DNA from: Streptomyces sp. WP-1
Lineage (GTDB): Bacteria; Actinomycetota; Actinomycetes; Streptomycetales; Streptomycetaceae
DNA: 64,000 nucleotides
Reading direction: 5' to 3'
NCBI RefSeq assembly: GCF_030450125.1
Contig: NZ_CP123923.1
Span: 5,580,001-5,644,000, forward strand
Shown here: in pieces, positions 17,030-25,255 of the stretch
Numbering within the stretch: the stretch's first letter is position 1
How the letters are laid out: every line of letters starts with the position of its first letter
Made by a program: the position numbers and the translations under genes
Notes under the pieces: generated by a model
What the model saw: the letters and a program-made list of their open reading frames with translations, nothing else
What the model was told of the DNA's origin: nothing
Databases searched by the model: none

Positions 17030-17329
17030 ATGCGCACCCGATCCGCCACCTACCCCGACCGCGACACCGCCCAATGGGCCACCCAGCAGGTCGTCACCGC
17101 CAATGAGCAGCTCATCCACCGCTGGCTCGCGCAGTCCACGCGGGCGCGGTTGAGCATCGAGGCGGCCTGGCCCGCGCGGGAGGAGCCGGTCGGGCGGGTG
17201 TTGTTGCAGGCGATGATGCTGGCCGGCCGGGAGCCCGTCGAGGTGCGGGCCGCCCGGGTGGTCCTCAGACGGGACCCCGCACGCCCGCACGGCTTCACCG
17301 TGCAGTCCACGTTCCCGATCTATCTGTAG
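17030..17329 (+). CDS. Orphan, N-terminally truncated RNase A-like toxin module
   Basis: The protein has 99 residues from ATG 17030, eight nt after the previous gene. It aligns with the second half of the RNase A-like domain found in the preceding toxin: SATYPDRDTAQWATQQVV corresponds to its ASTFTDLGSAQRYTQEVL, IHRWLAQ to ISRWLAG, and GFTVQSTFPIYL to the end strand. The first segment with the conserved His-x-x-x-Lys-His-Val-Gly is absent, so it is probably catalytically dead. Such orphan C-terminal modules with their own immunity genes are known downstream of CDI and RHS toxins and serve as a store for tip exchange. Confidence 0.65.
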   Translation: MRTRSATYPDRDTAQWATQQVVTANEQLIHRWLAQSTRARLSIEAAWPAREEPVGRVLLQAMMLAGREPVEVRAARVVLRRDPARPHGFTVQSTFPIYL

Positions 17330-17349
17330 ACCCATAGAGGCTGACCACC

Positions 17350-18018
17350 GTGCCCCTGAGCCCCCTCGAACACGACCGCCGCTACGGCGAGCTCGACCAG
17401 GTCATGCGCGCCTACCTCGGGCAACCCGCGGACGACACCGCGGAACAGGCCGGCCCGGCCCTGACCGCCTACCTCCGGCACACCTGGCACAGCCGGCCGT
17501 GGGCCCTCGCGGCCGCCGAACGGCAGTTGCGGGAGTACGCCGACAACCCGCCGGGACGGCTCCGGCTGCGGCTCGGCGAGTTCTACGCCATCCCCGATGT
17601 CGGCCTGCCCCAGGGCGAGATCCAGTCCTGGCTGCGCTGCCTCGCCGACCACATCAAGCACAGCATCGAGACGGGAGAGGTGCCGCCGCCCGCGGCCCCC
17701 GCCACCCACTGGGAGTGGCACGCCCGCTTCCCGGAGCTGGGGCAGTTCCTCGGGGGATGGTTCTCCCAGGACATGCCCGACGAGTACGACGACCATCACG
17801 CCGCCGTCGAGGACTACCGCGACTCCGCCGACCGGCAGCTCGTCGCCCGCCTCGTCGGGGAGCTGCAGGAACTGCTCGCGCTGGACCTGGACGAGTCCGA
17901 CTACGCCCTCGCCGTCGCGGAACTCGGCATGGAGGTCGACCCTCCCGCCCCCTACTCACCCAGCGGCTGGCTGGCGGTCGTCGCGGGACAACTCGCCGTG
18001 CCGGCCGGTGAGCACTGA
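17350..18018 (+). CDS. CdiI-type contact-dependent inhibition immunity protein (two-part)
   Basis: The protein has 222 residues and starts at GTG 17350, 20 nt after the orphan toxin module. The C-terminal half (about 125-222) has the hallmarks of the CdiI_2 immunity family: FPELGQFLGGWFSQD, then ELQELLALDLDESDYA, ELGMEVDP and a final GWLAVVAGQL. The N-terminal half (about 1-110, YGELDQVMRAYLG to SWLRCLADH) looks like a separate helical domain, possibly a second immunity unit fused in front. It is cytoplasmic. Together with the preceding module it forms an orphan toxin-immunity cassette. Confidence 0.75.
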   Translation: MPLSPLEHDRRYGELDQVMRAYLGQPADDTAEQAGPALTAYLRHTWHSRPWALAAAERQLREYADNPPGRLRLRLGEFYAIPDVGLPQGEIQSWLRCLADHIKHSIETGEVPPPAAPATHWEWHARFPELGQFLGGWFSQDMPDEYDDHHAAVEDYRDSADRQLVARLVGELQELLALDLDESDYALAVAELGMEVDPPAPYSPSGWLAVVAGQLAVPAGEH

Positions 18019-18065
18019 GCCGAGGAGCCCCTGCACCTCGCGGGGCCTGAATCCAGGGTGAGCAC

Positions 18066-18776
18066 ATGACGGATTCGAGATCTGTGGATTACTGGAGCCT
18101 TCAGGGGGCTCGCGTACTCCTCGCCCCGTACGACGGGTGGGACACAAGGATTCCCGACGACTCCGCTCACTGGCGGGTGCGGCTGTTTCCCCTCATCCGT
18201 GGCATGCGGACCGCCGAGCAGGACGGCGGCCGCAATCTGCGGGAGATCGCCGCCGAACTGCGCGTGGCCGCCGCGCTGTTCGAGATTCGTCCCGAGGATG
18301 AGGCGCTGGGCCGGATTCCTCGCGCGGAGACCGAGGAACGCACACCCCAGGTTCTCCGGGAGATCGCCGGGCATCTGGAGAGCGGGAACTGGTGGTCCGC
18401 CGAGGACGTTCCGCTGGGCACGGGTGAGTTGCTTCTGCGCTTCCCGCGCTTCTCCCAGATCCTGCCGATCTACTGGGGTCAGGACGGCGTGGCGATCAGC
18501 GACGACATGCAGGGCTCCACCGTGGAGGACGGAATCCGCCTGTTCATCGAGGAGACGCACCCGCGGTGCCCGTGGCAGCTGCCGAGTGTCGTGTCCGAGT
18601 GCGCCCAGGCTCTCGCCCTTTTCCACACCGAGGACCAGATGGACGCGTTCTTCTGCGAGGCGATGGGCGGCGGGTCGGGCAGCGAGGACTTCCTCGGCTT
18701 CTTCCCGCTGCTCGCCCGGCACTGCGTCGATCACCTGAAGGAAGCCCACTCACCGCTCTGGACCCCGAGCCGATGA
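18066..18776 (+). CDS. Protein of unknown function, possible immunity protein
   Basis: The protein has 236 residues from ATG 18066. I recognise no domain. It is acidic, with no signal peptide or membrane helix, and has several Trp residues (DYWSLQ, GNWWSAED). It overlaps the Fic-family gene start by ATGA (18773-18776), so the two are co-translated. Its place between an immunity gene and a Fic gene suggests either another immunity protein or the antidote of the Fic protein, but it lacks the S/TxxxE(G/N) inhibitory helix that I could point to with confidence. Confidence 0.55.
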   Translation: MTDSRSVDYWSLQGARVLLAPYDGWDTRIPDDSAHWRVRLFPLIRGMRTAEQDGGRNLREIAAELRVAAALFEIRPEDEALGRIPRAETEERTPQVLREIAGHLESGNWWSAEDVPLGTGELLLRFPRFSQILPIYWGQDGVAISDDMQGSTVEDGIRLFIEETHPRCPWQLPSVVSECAQALALFHTEDQMDAFFCEAMGGGSGSEDFLGFFPLLARHCVDHLKEAHSPLWTPSR

Positions 18777-19825
18777 CGTGGGCGGACATGGATCCGGCCA
18801 CGCACCCGTTCGATCCCGGGCGAGCGCTCGCCGTAGTACGCCAAGTGGTTTCCTCGCCGGACCCGGCGACGGGCGGACCACGAGGGCTGGTGTCGTCCCA
18901 TTCGGTGGCCCGAGGCCTGGCCGAACACTACGGATCCTGGGCTCTCGGCTGGTACAGGAATGTGGATCAGGACCCCTGTTCGGGCGCCCTCATCAGGAAA
19001 CCTCTCGGTGACATCGCCGGTGACCTCGATGCCCAAGTCCAGGAGTACACAGGGATTCTGCTGGAGTGGCGTTCATGGCTGGAGGAACTGGCCGCGCTTT
19101 TCGCCGAGTCCGCTCCCGAAACCCATGCCGACGCCGGCGAGGAAGAAAGGCGACGCTCCCGCGAGCGCGGCGTGGCCCCCGTGGCGGCTCGCGTGGTGGA
19201 GCGTACCGACGCGGGTGAGCTCTGGGGATTGGCGCGACGTCCGGGATGTGGCCGGTCCGGTCCGATCCGTGGGCGTCGCGATGGAGTCCTGGCCGCGGCC
19301 GCGCTGTGGGACAAGCCGGGGGAGACCAGGAGGGACGATGGTCTGCGGGCCGCCTGGCAGCGGGCGCCCGACGACGCTACGGCCGGAGAGGTCCTCGGGT
19401 TCCGCCTGCTCCAGGAGTGGCAGAAGCTCGTGCCGGGCCTGCCCGAGATCCGTTTCCGCACGTTGCCCGCCTTTGCCAAGGGGGGAAGGGAACGGTACGG
19501 CCTCAGCGCCGAGACACCCTCGCTCTTCGATGCCTGTCCGGCAGAGAGCGCGTCCCCGGGCGTTCCCCTGACCGCACGTGCCGCCCGCCTGTATCTCGAC
19601 GTCTGCTTCTTCCACCCGTTCCACGACGGCAACGGCCGCGCCGCCCTGCTGGCACTCGGCTTCGTGCTGGCACAGGAAGACATCCTGCTGGACGAGGTAG
19701 GCCCCATCCAGATCCGCAGGTACGCGGACGACCCCGTGGGCGCGGCCTCGCTGGCCCGGATCATTCACACCCTGGCCGTGGTGACCGGGCGACGCGGGCG
19801 GTTCTCCCGTACTCCGGCAGGTTGA
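18773..19825 (+). CDS. Fic/DOC-family protein with internal compensating frameshift
   Basis: The protein has 350 residues; ATG 18773 overlaps the upstream stop. The Fic active-site loop HPFHDGNGR begins at H281, preceded by AFAKGGRERYGLS and ARLYLDVCFF, as in Streptomyces Fic proteins. Members transfer AMP or another phosphate-linked group from nucleotides to target proteins. Residues about 148-175 (positions about 19215-19300) look out of frame: GC3 drops and the text is Arg/Gly-rich. The +1 frame there reads DWRDVRDVAGPVRSVGVAMESW, which fits the family, and the original frame resumes sensibly at ALWDKPGETRRDDG. This implies two compensating indels. Either the gene carries a scrambled 28-residue stretch or the assembly has errors. 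Confidence 0.75.
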   Translation: MTWADMDPATHPFDPGRALAVVRQVVSSPDPATGGPRGLVSSHSVARGLAEHYGSWALGWYRNVDQDPCSGALIRKPLGDIAGDLDAQVQEYTGILLEWRSWLEELAALFAESAPETHADAGEEERRRSRERGVAPVAARVVERTDAGELWGLARRPGCGRSGPIRGRRDGVLAAAALWDKPGETRRDDGLRAAWQRAPDDATAGEVLGFRLLQEWQKLVPGLPEIRFRTLPAFAKGGRERYGLSAETPSLFDACPAESASPGVPLTARAARLYLDVCFFHPFHDGNGRAALLALGFVLAQEDILLDEVGPIQIRRYADDPVGAASLARIIHTLAVVTGRRGRFSRTPAG

Positions 19826-19877
19826 TCCCGGGGAGTCGCGGGACAAGCGCTTCGAGGACGACCGAACCGTTCGCGAG

Positions 19878-20222
19878 CTACACCGACGGCTTCAGCGGTC
19901 GTTCCCGCGCCCCCTTCAGATGCCGTTCGAACACATCTCCCGCCTCCGGGGTCAGGGACCGCAGGGCGACCAGGACGGTGATGACGACGCCGCACAGTTC
20001 CGCCTGGACGTCGTCCCAGGTGTGGGTGACGCCCTTGCGGGGGTTCTGGCCGGTCGCGCCGATCACCGCCTCCGCGACCTCGCCGGCCTCCTCCGACAGC
20101 TTGAGGATGCGCAACAGCAGGGCCTCCCGGCCGGGTTGGGCCGTCTGGGTGGCCTCCAGGCGGGAGAAGAGTTCGTCGATGGTGGGCCAGAGGGGGAGGG
20201 CGGTCGAGTCCTGGTCGGTCAT
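19878..20222 (-). CDS. MazG-like nucleotide pyrophosphohydrolase family protein
   Basis: A 114-residue all-helical protein beginning MTDQDSTALPLWPTIDELF. It has the MazG-like pattern of acidic metal-binding residues on two helices: KLSEEAGEVAEAVIG (EExxE) and DDVQAELCGVVI (a later acidic residue). The family hydrolyses non-canonical or excess nucleoside triphosphates. Its stop lies close to the convergent Fic gene (52 bp). It ends with a Lys/Arg tail. No partner gene is evident. Confidence 0.75.
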   Translation of the reverse strand: MTDQDSTALPLWPTIDELFSRLEATQTAQPGREALLLRILKLSEEAGEVAEAVIGATGQNPRKGVTHTWDDVQAELCGVVITVLVALRSLTPEAGDVFERHLKGARERPLKPSV

Positions 20223-20366
20223 GCGGGGCAGCCCCCCACGCGGGGGCGCCCGGCACGTCGTGGACCACCGAGACCACTCCTCCCGCGATGCCCCGGCCTC
20301 CCGAGGACTCCGGGCCCCTCCGTCTCCCCAGGACGCCCGACCTGCCCAGAACTCCGCCCCGTCCCC

Positions 20367-20924
20367 CTAGGACTCTTCGACCTCCTCGAACAGCGCCTCC
20401 TGCTTCCCCTCCGCCCTTGCCCGGACCCGCCTCGTCCGTGCTCCCACCACGACCGCCGTGCCCGCCGCCGTCGCCGCGAGAGCCGCCGGGACCATCCAGC
20501 CGCGGTTGAGGACGTGGCCCAGGGCGTGGTCGAGGGAGAGGCGGCCGGGGCCGGAGATCGCGAGGCCCACCGCGGCCAGGCCCAGGGTGGCCGCGTACTC
20601 GTAGCCGCCCGCCTGGGCGAAGAAGCCGTTGGGGGTGTGGACGGCTGCCGCGCCCGCCATCGCGCCCGCGGCCGCCGCGCCCGCCGCCGGGGTGGCCAGG
20701 CCCAGGGCGAGCAGGGTGCCGCCGCCGGTCTCCGCGAGGCCCGCCGCCGTGGCGCTCGCCTTGCCGGGGGCGTAGCCGACGGACTCCATGAACTGGCCGG
20801 TGCCCTCGAGACCGTGGCCGCCGAACCAGCCGAACAGCTTCTGCGTGCCGTGCGCCACCAGCACCCCGCCCGTCCCCAGCCGGAGCAGCAGCAGGCCCAG
20901 ATCACGTCGGTCGTAACAGGTCAT
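20367..20924 (-). CDS. DoxX-family membrane protein
   Basis: The protein has 185 residues; ATG 20924 has GGGAG five nt upstream, better than the upstream in-frame TTG. Four hydrophobic segments follow the DoxX pattern: LLLLRLGTGGVLVAHGTQKLFGWFGG at the start, then GLAETGGGTLLALGL, and two later Ala/Gly-rich helices. The C-terminal tail is charged (RARAEGKQEALFEEVEES). DoxX proteins are small inner-membrane subunits linked to thiol and redox homeostasis or quinone-dependent oxidation. The precise substrate is unknown. It is read alone. Confidence 0.85.
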   Translation of the reverse strand: MTCYDRRDLGLLLLRLGTGGVLVAHGTQKLFGWFGGHGLEGTGQFMESVGYAPGKASATAAGLAETGGGTLLALGLATPAAGAAAAGAMAGAAAVHTPNGFFAQAGGYEYAATLGLAAVGLAISGPGRLSLDHALGHVLNRGWMVPAALAATAAGTAVVVGARTRRVRARAEGKQEALFEEVEES

Positions 20925-21082
20925 GGTGACTCCCAAGCCGAGGCGGCAGAGACGGAGACGGGCGGGGAAGGCGTATGACGAAGTCCTTCCCGTGTTACCA
21001 CCGTCACTCCGGTCACACCATCGGACGTATTTCGTCCCGCGCTCCGGTGGCGGCGCCCCGGCCCCGGTGTGAGCCTGGCGCC

Positions 21083-21409
21083 ATGACGATTCAGCCAGCC
21101 AGACTCAGCGATCCGGCCGTCCGGGCCTTCGTCAACGCCGTCAACGCCCATGATCGCGAGGGCTTCCTGGCGCTGCTCACGCCCGACGCCACCATGTCCG
21201 ACGACGGCTCCGACCGCGATCTCGCCGACTGGATCGACCGGGAGATCTTCTCGTCCCACGGCCATATCGACGTCGACAACGAGTCCCGCGGCGGCCGTGC
21301 CCTGGTCGCCCGCTACAGCAACGACACCTGGGGCGAGATGAGCACCAGGTGGAGCTTCACCGTCGACGAGGACGGACGGATCTCCCGTTTCGAGACCGGT
21401 CAGGCGTGA
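21083..21409 (+). CDS. SnoaL/NTF2-like protein
   Basis: A 108-residue protein starting at ATG 21083. It has the alpha+beta cone pattern of NTF2-like proteins: helix VRAFVNAVNAHDREGFLALLTPDATMSDDG, then DLADWIDREIF, and alternating strands ending in WSFTVDEDGRISRFETGQA. The last phrase, DEDGRISRF, is typical. Such proteins range from ketosteroid-isomerase-like enzymes to binding subunits, so the activity cannot be predicted. It is monocistronic. Confidence 0.7.
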   Translation: MTIQPARLSDPAVRAFVNAVNAHDREGFLALLTPDATMSDDGSDRDLADWIDREIFSSHGHIDVDNESRGGRALVARYSNDTWGEMSTRWSFTVDEDGRISRFETGQA

Positions 21410-21430
21410 AGCTGCTCACGTCGGCAACGT

Positions 21431-21460
21431 CACGTTATCCGGTCAGATTTTCATAACGTG
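21431..21460. promoter_or_regulatory. Inverted repeat upstream of the D,D-carboxypeptidase gene
   Basis: CACGTTAT (21431-21438) and ATAACGTG (21453-21460) are perfect inverted arms 14 nt apart, in a locally AT-richer stretch. The repeat lies 30 bp before ATG 21490 and 69 bp before the alternative GTG 21529. It could be an operator, or the terminator of the upstream NTF2-like gene. Confidence 0.4.
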
Positions 21461-21489
21461 GCAAATTCCCTGGCCGTCACCACCCTTCG

Positions 21490-22806
21490 ATGCCGAATCC
21501 GCTGCTCGGCGCGGTGTACCGTCCCGGGGTGCGCGAATCCTCCCGGCTCAGCCGGCGTGCCGTCCTCGGGCTGACGGCCGCCGCCCTTCCCCTGTCCGCC
21601 ACCGCCCTTCCCCTGGCCGCGGCCGCCCCGGCGCTCGCCGCGTCCCCGGCCACCGCCATCGGCGGCGAACGGCTGGCCCGCCGCGGGCTCCAGGTGGAGG
21701 GCGCGGCAGCGGTGCCCACGAAGCTGCTCACCGCCCGCGCCTGGCTGGTCGCCGACGGTACGACCGGTGAGGTGCTCGCCTCCTTCAACGCCCACCAGCG
21801 CCTCGCGCCCGCGTCCACGCTGAAGATGCTGTTCGCGGACACCGTGCTGAAGAAGTTCGACCGCGCCGAGAAGTACACGGTCAAGGACTCCGACATCTCC
21901 GACGTCCCGGCCGGCTCCAGCCTCGTCGGGATCAAGGCGGGCATCACCTACACCGTCGAGCAGCTGTGGCAGGGCGTCTTCCTGCGCTCCGGCAACGACG
22001 CCGTGCACGTCCTCGCGCACATGAACGGCGGCATCGCCAGGACCGTCGCCGAGATGCAGGCCAGGGCGCAGGACCTCCAGGCCCTCGACACCCATGTGGT
22101 CAGCCCCGACGGCTTCGACCACCCCGGCCAGCTGTCCTCGGCGTACGACCTCACGCTCTTCGCCCGGCACGGGCTGGCGGACCCCGACTTCCGGGGCTAC
22201 TGCGGCACCCGCGTCGCCGACTTCCCGGCGGGCGGCAAGAAGACCTTCCAGATCCAGAACACCGACCGCCTGCTCACCGGGGCGTGGGGCCTGAAGACGT
22301 ACGACGGCCTGATCGGCGTGAAGAACGGTTACACCAGCCACGCCGGCAACACCTTCACCGGCGCCGCCACCCGCGACGGCCGCACCCTGCTGGTCACGGT
22401 CATGCACCCGGCCACCGGCAGCAACGCCGTCTACGAGCAGACCGCCGCCCTCCTGGACTGGGGCTTCACCCACGGCCGTACGGTCCAGCCGGTGGGCGCG
22501 CTGGTCAAGCCGCTCAGCGAGGGCGGCGCGCCCGCGTCCCCGGCGCCCGGCCACGCGGGCGGCCAGGCGGCGACGGACGCCTCCGCCAAGGGTCCCTCCG
22601 CGGCGCGCCTCGTGGAGGGCGCGGCGGGCACCGCGGCGCTGCTCGCGGCGGCCGGCGGTTTTCTGCTGCGGCGCCGCCGCCAGGCCCTCACGGCCCGGGA
22701 GGCGGCCGGCACCCGCAGGCCCCCCGCGCCCCGCGCGGCCGAGCCGGACCTCCAGGAGTCCCCGGCCCCCACGGACCAGCCGGGCGGCGGCCGGCACCGG
22801 CGCTGA
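21490..22806 (+). CDS. D-alanyl-D-alanine carboxypeptidase (PBP5-like, S11 family)
   Basis: 438 residues from ATG 21490. An in-frame GTG at 21529, just before a twin-Arg-like signal (SRRAVLGLTAAALPL), would give 425 residues and may be the real, perhaps leaderless, start because neither site has a good ribosome site. All three penicillin-binding motifs are present: S109-T-L-K112, S167-G-N169 and K278-N-G in place of the more usual KTG. The C-terminal region has a Pro/Ala linker, a membrane helix (AAGTAALLAAAGGFLL) and a basic RRRRQ stop-transfer. The enzyme is thus anchored outside the membrane and trims peptidoglycan pentapeptides. Confidence 0.88.
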   Translation: MPNPLLGAVYRPGVRESSRLSRRAVLGLTAAALPLSATALPLAAAAPALAASPATAIGGERLARRGLQVEGAAAVPTKLLTARAWLVADGTTGEVLASFNAHQRLAPASTLKMLFADTVLKKFDRAEKYTVKDSDISDVPAGSSLVGIKAGITYTVEQLWQGVFLRSGNDAVHVLAHMNGGIARTVAEMQARAQDLQALDTHVVSPDGFDHPGQLSSAYDLTLFARHGLADPDFRGYCGTRVADFPAGGKKTFQIQNTDRLLTGAWGLKTYDGLIGVKNGYTSHAGNTFTGAATRDGRTLLVTVMHPATGSNAVYEQTAALLDWGFTHGRTVQPVGALVKPLSEGGAPASPAPGHAGGQAATDASAKGPSAARLVEGAAGTAALLAAAGGFLLRRRRQALTAREAAGTRRPPAPRAAEPDLQESPAPTDQPGGGRHRR

Positions 22807-22811
22807 CGTCG

Positions 22812-22885
22812 TACGGCGGTCGTCCCGACCGGCGCTCGTCCCACCTCGGTGCGACGGCCGGTGCTGCGGTGGGACGACCGCCGTA
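22812..22885. terminator. Long bidirectional hairpin between convergent genes
   Basis: TACGGCGGTCGTCCC (22812-22826) and GGGACGACCGCCGTA (22871-22885) are perfect 15-bp complements. An inner ACCGGC/GCCGGT pair further closes the stem. It lies just after the carboxypeptidase stop and before the convergent SDR gene's stop, so it can serve both strands. Confidence 0.8.
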
Positions 22886-23038
22886 TCCCCCCCCCTCGCG
22901 ATGGTCTCGGAATGCCTCTGCCCCAAGTGTGAAGCTCTTGTGGAGAAGAGTTGAGCACAGGGCCGCAACCGGCCGCAATACCCGGGGCGTTGGAATTCCT
23001 GCCGCACGTATGTACGTACGAGTGACGGGAGTTGGCGG

Positions 23039-23797
23039 TCAGCCTCGCCCGATGTACGGCATCGCCGTCGCCAGCACCGTCGCGAACTGCACATTCGCCT
23101 CCAGCGGCAGCTCCGCCATGTGCCGTACGGTGCGCGCCACTTCGGCCACGTCCATCATCGGCTCCGGCGCCGTCTCGCCGTTCGCCTGGAGGGCGCCGCT
23201 GCTCATCCGCCGCGTCATCTCCGTCGCCGCGTTGCCGATGTCGATCTGCCCGACCGCGATCCGGTACGGACGCCCGTCCAGGGAGAGGGACTTGGTGAGG
23301 CCGGTCAGCGCGTGCTTGGTCGCGGTGTAGGCGACCGAGTGCGGGCGGGGCGCGTGCGCGGAGATCGAGCCGTTGTTGATGATCCGGCCGCCCTGCGGGG
23401 TCTGCTCCTTCATCGTCCGGTACGCCGTCTGCGCGCACAGGAACGCCCCGTTGAGGTTGGTGTCCACCACGTGCCGCCAGGCGTCGTAGGGGAGTTCCTC
23501 GACCGGGACCCCGCCGGGCCCGAACGTGCCCGCGTTGTTGAACAGCAGATCCAGCCGGCCGAACCGGTCCACGGCCGCCCCGAACAGCGCCGCCACGTCC
23601 TCGGGCCGCGCCACATCGGTGCGTACGGCGATCGAGGGCGCCCCGGGCGCGAGCGCCGCCGTCTCCTCCAGCGTCTCGGTGTGCCGTCCGGCCAGCGCCA
23701 CCGACCAGCCGGTGCGCAGCAGCTCCACGGCGACCGCCCGGCCGATCCCGGAACCGGCACCGGTCACCACCGCGATCTTCGATTGCGTGTCAGTCAT
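23039..23797 (-). CDS. Short-chain dehydrogenase/reductase (SDR)
   Basis: 252 residues from ATG 23797 ([11 protein letters not shown]). It has the classical SDR features: the cofactor loop TGAGSGIG at residues 12-19, D near 61 in [13 protein letters not shown] near 88, and the catalytic Ser in NGSISAHAP followed by YTATK. These proteins oxidise or reduce alcohols, ketones or sugars with NAD(P)H. The Arg in AGRHTET after the second strand favours NADPH. Divergent from the Bcr/CflA exporter. The substrate is unknown. Confidence 0.9.
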   Translation of the reverse strand: MTDTQSKIAVVTGAGSGIGRAVAVELLRTGWSVALAGRHTETLEETAALAPGAPSIAVRTDVARPEDVAALFGAAVDRFGRLDLLFNNAGTFGPGGVPVEELPYDAWRHVVDTNLNGAFLCAQTAYRTMKEQTPQGGRIINNGSISAHAPRPHSVAYTATKHALTGLTKSLSLDGRPYRIAVGQIDIGNAATEMTRRMSSGALQANGETAPEPMMDVAEVARTVRHMAELPLEANVQFATVLATAMPYIGRG

Positions 23798-23938
23798 GGC
23801 ACGGAGCGTAGGCGGCCTGATCGTCGCTCGTATGTTCCTCGGCAGTTTGTCTGAGCTGCGAACATGGGAGGCGCGTTTCAGTGGAAGTTTCAAGCAGGGC
23901 GTCCCGGCCGGGACGCCTCGACCCAGGGAGGGGCCCCC

Positions 23939-25255
23939 ATGCCCGAGCACGCGGCGGCACCGGCACCGCGGACCGACGACGGCAGCGACGACAGCACGGA
24001 GACCATCACCGCGTCCCCCGCCGCCCGCCGCACCGGCCTCCTCGTCACCTTCGTCCTCGGCGGCCTCACCGCGACGCCCCCGCTCGCCATGGACATGTAC
24101 CTCCCGTCCCTGCCGGAGGTCACCGGGTCGCTGCACGCGCCCGCCGCCACCGTCCAGCTCACCCTCACCGCGTGCCTGCTGGGCATGGCCCTGGGTCAGC
24201 TGGTCGTCGGACCGATGAGCGACCGCTGGGGCCGGCGCCGGCCGCTGCTGATCGGCCTCGCCGTGAACCTCGTCGCGACCGCCCTGTGCGCCCTCGCCCC
24301 GAACGTCGGGACACTGGTCGCCTTCCGGCTGGTCCAGGGCCTCGCGGGCGCGGCCGGCATTGTCATCGCGCGAGCCGTCGTACGCGATCTCTACGACGGT
24401 GTCGCCATGGCCCGCTTCTTCTCCACCCTGATGCTGATCTCCGGGGTCGCGCCGGTCGTGGCCCCCTTGATCGGCGGGCAGATCCTGCGGGTGACCGACT
24501 GGCGCGGGGTGTTCCTGGTGCTCACCGTGATCGGGGCGCTGCTCGGCGCGCTGGTCTGGCTGCGGCTGCCCGAGACGCTGGCGCCCGCCGAACGCCACGG
24601 CGGGGGAGTGGGGCACGCGCTGCGCTCGATGCGGGCGCTCCTCGCCGACCTGCCCTTCACCGGCTACATGCTGGCCGGCGGCTTCGCCTTCGCCGCGCTG
24701 TTCGCCTACATATCCGCCTCGCCCTTCGTCATCCAGGAGATCTACGGCGCCTCCCCGCAGACCTTCAGCCTGCTGTTCGGCCTCAACTCGGTCGGCCTGG
24801 TGATCGCCGGGCAGATCAACGGCAAGGTGCTGGTCGGCCGGGTCAGCCTGGACAAGGTGCTGGCCGCCGGGCTCGCGGTGATCACGCTCGCCGCGACCGC
24901 GCTGCTGCTGATGTCCACCGGCGTCTTCGGCACGGTGGGGCTCGCGCCCATCGCCGCCGCGCTGTTCGTCCTGATGTCCGCGATGGGCCTGGCCATGCCC
25001 AACGCCCAGACCCTCGCCCTGCTGCGCACCAAGCACGCGGCCGGGTCCGCGTCCGCGCTGCTCGGCACCTCCTCCTTCCTCGTCGGCGCCGTCGCCTCGC
25101 CGCTCGTCGGGATCGCCGGTGAACACACCGCCGTCCCGATGGCCGTCGTCCAACTGGCGGCCGCACTGGTCGCGGGGGCCTGCTTCGTGGGAATGTGCCG
25201 TCCCTGGAACACGCGGGAGAACGCGCGTGCGGGGTCGGAAGGAGACGAGAGCTGA
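23939..25255 (+). CDS. Bcr/CflA-family multidrug MFS exporter
   Basis: The protein has 438 residues; ATG 23939 follows AGGGAGGG. Twelve hydrophobic helices follow an N-terminal acidic tail. The first membrane helix ends with [14 protein letters not shown], a strong Bcr/CflA mark. The MFS loop 2-3 motif is [14 protein letters not shown]. The helix after [11 protein letters not shown] fits drug:H+ antiporters. The stop is embedded in CTGA at 25252-25255, where the next gene probably begins. It likely exports a drug or endogenous metabolite. Confidence 0.9.
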   Translation: MPEHAAAPAPRTDDGSDDSTETITASPAARRTGLLVTFVLGGLTATPPLAMDMYLPSLPEVTGSLHAPAATVQLTLTACLLGMALGQLVVGPMSDRWGRRRPLLIGLAVNLVATALCALAPNVGTLVAFRLVQGLAGAAGIVIARAVVRDLYDGVAMARFFSTLMLISGVAPVVAPLIGGQILRVTDWRGVFLVLTVIGALLGALVWLRLPETLAPAERHGGGVGHALRSMRALLADLPFTGYMLAGGFAFAALFAYISASPFVIQEIYGASPQTFSLLFGLNSVGLVIAGQINGKVLVGRVSLDKVLAAGLAVITLAATALLLMSTGVFGTVGLAPIAAALFVLMSAMGLAMPNAQTLALLRTKHAAGSASALLGTSSFLVGAVASPLVGIAGEHTAVPMAVVQLAAALVAGACFVGMCRPWNTRENARAGSEGDES

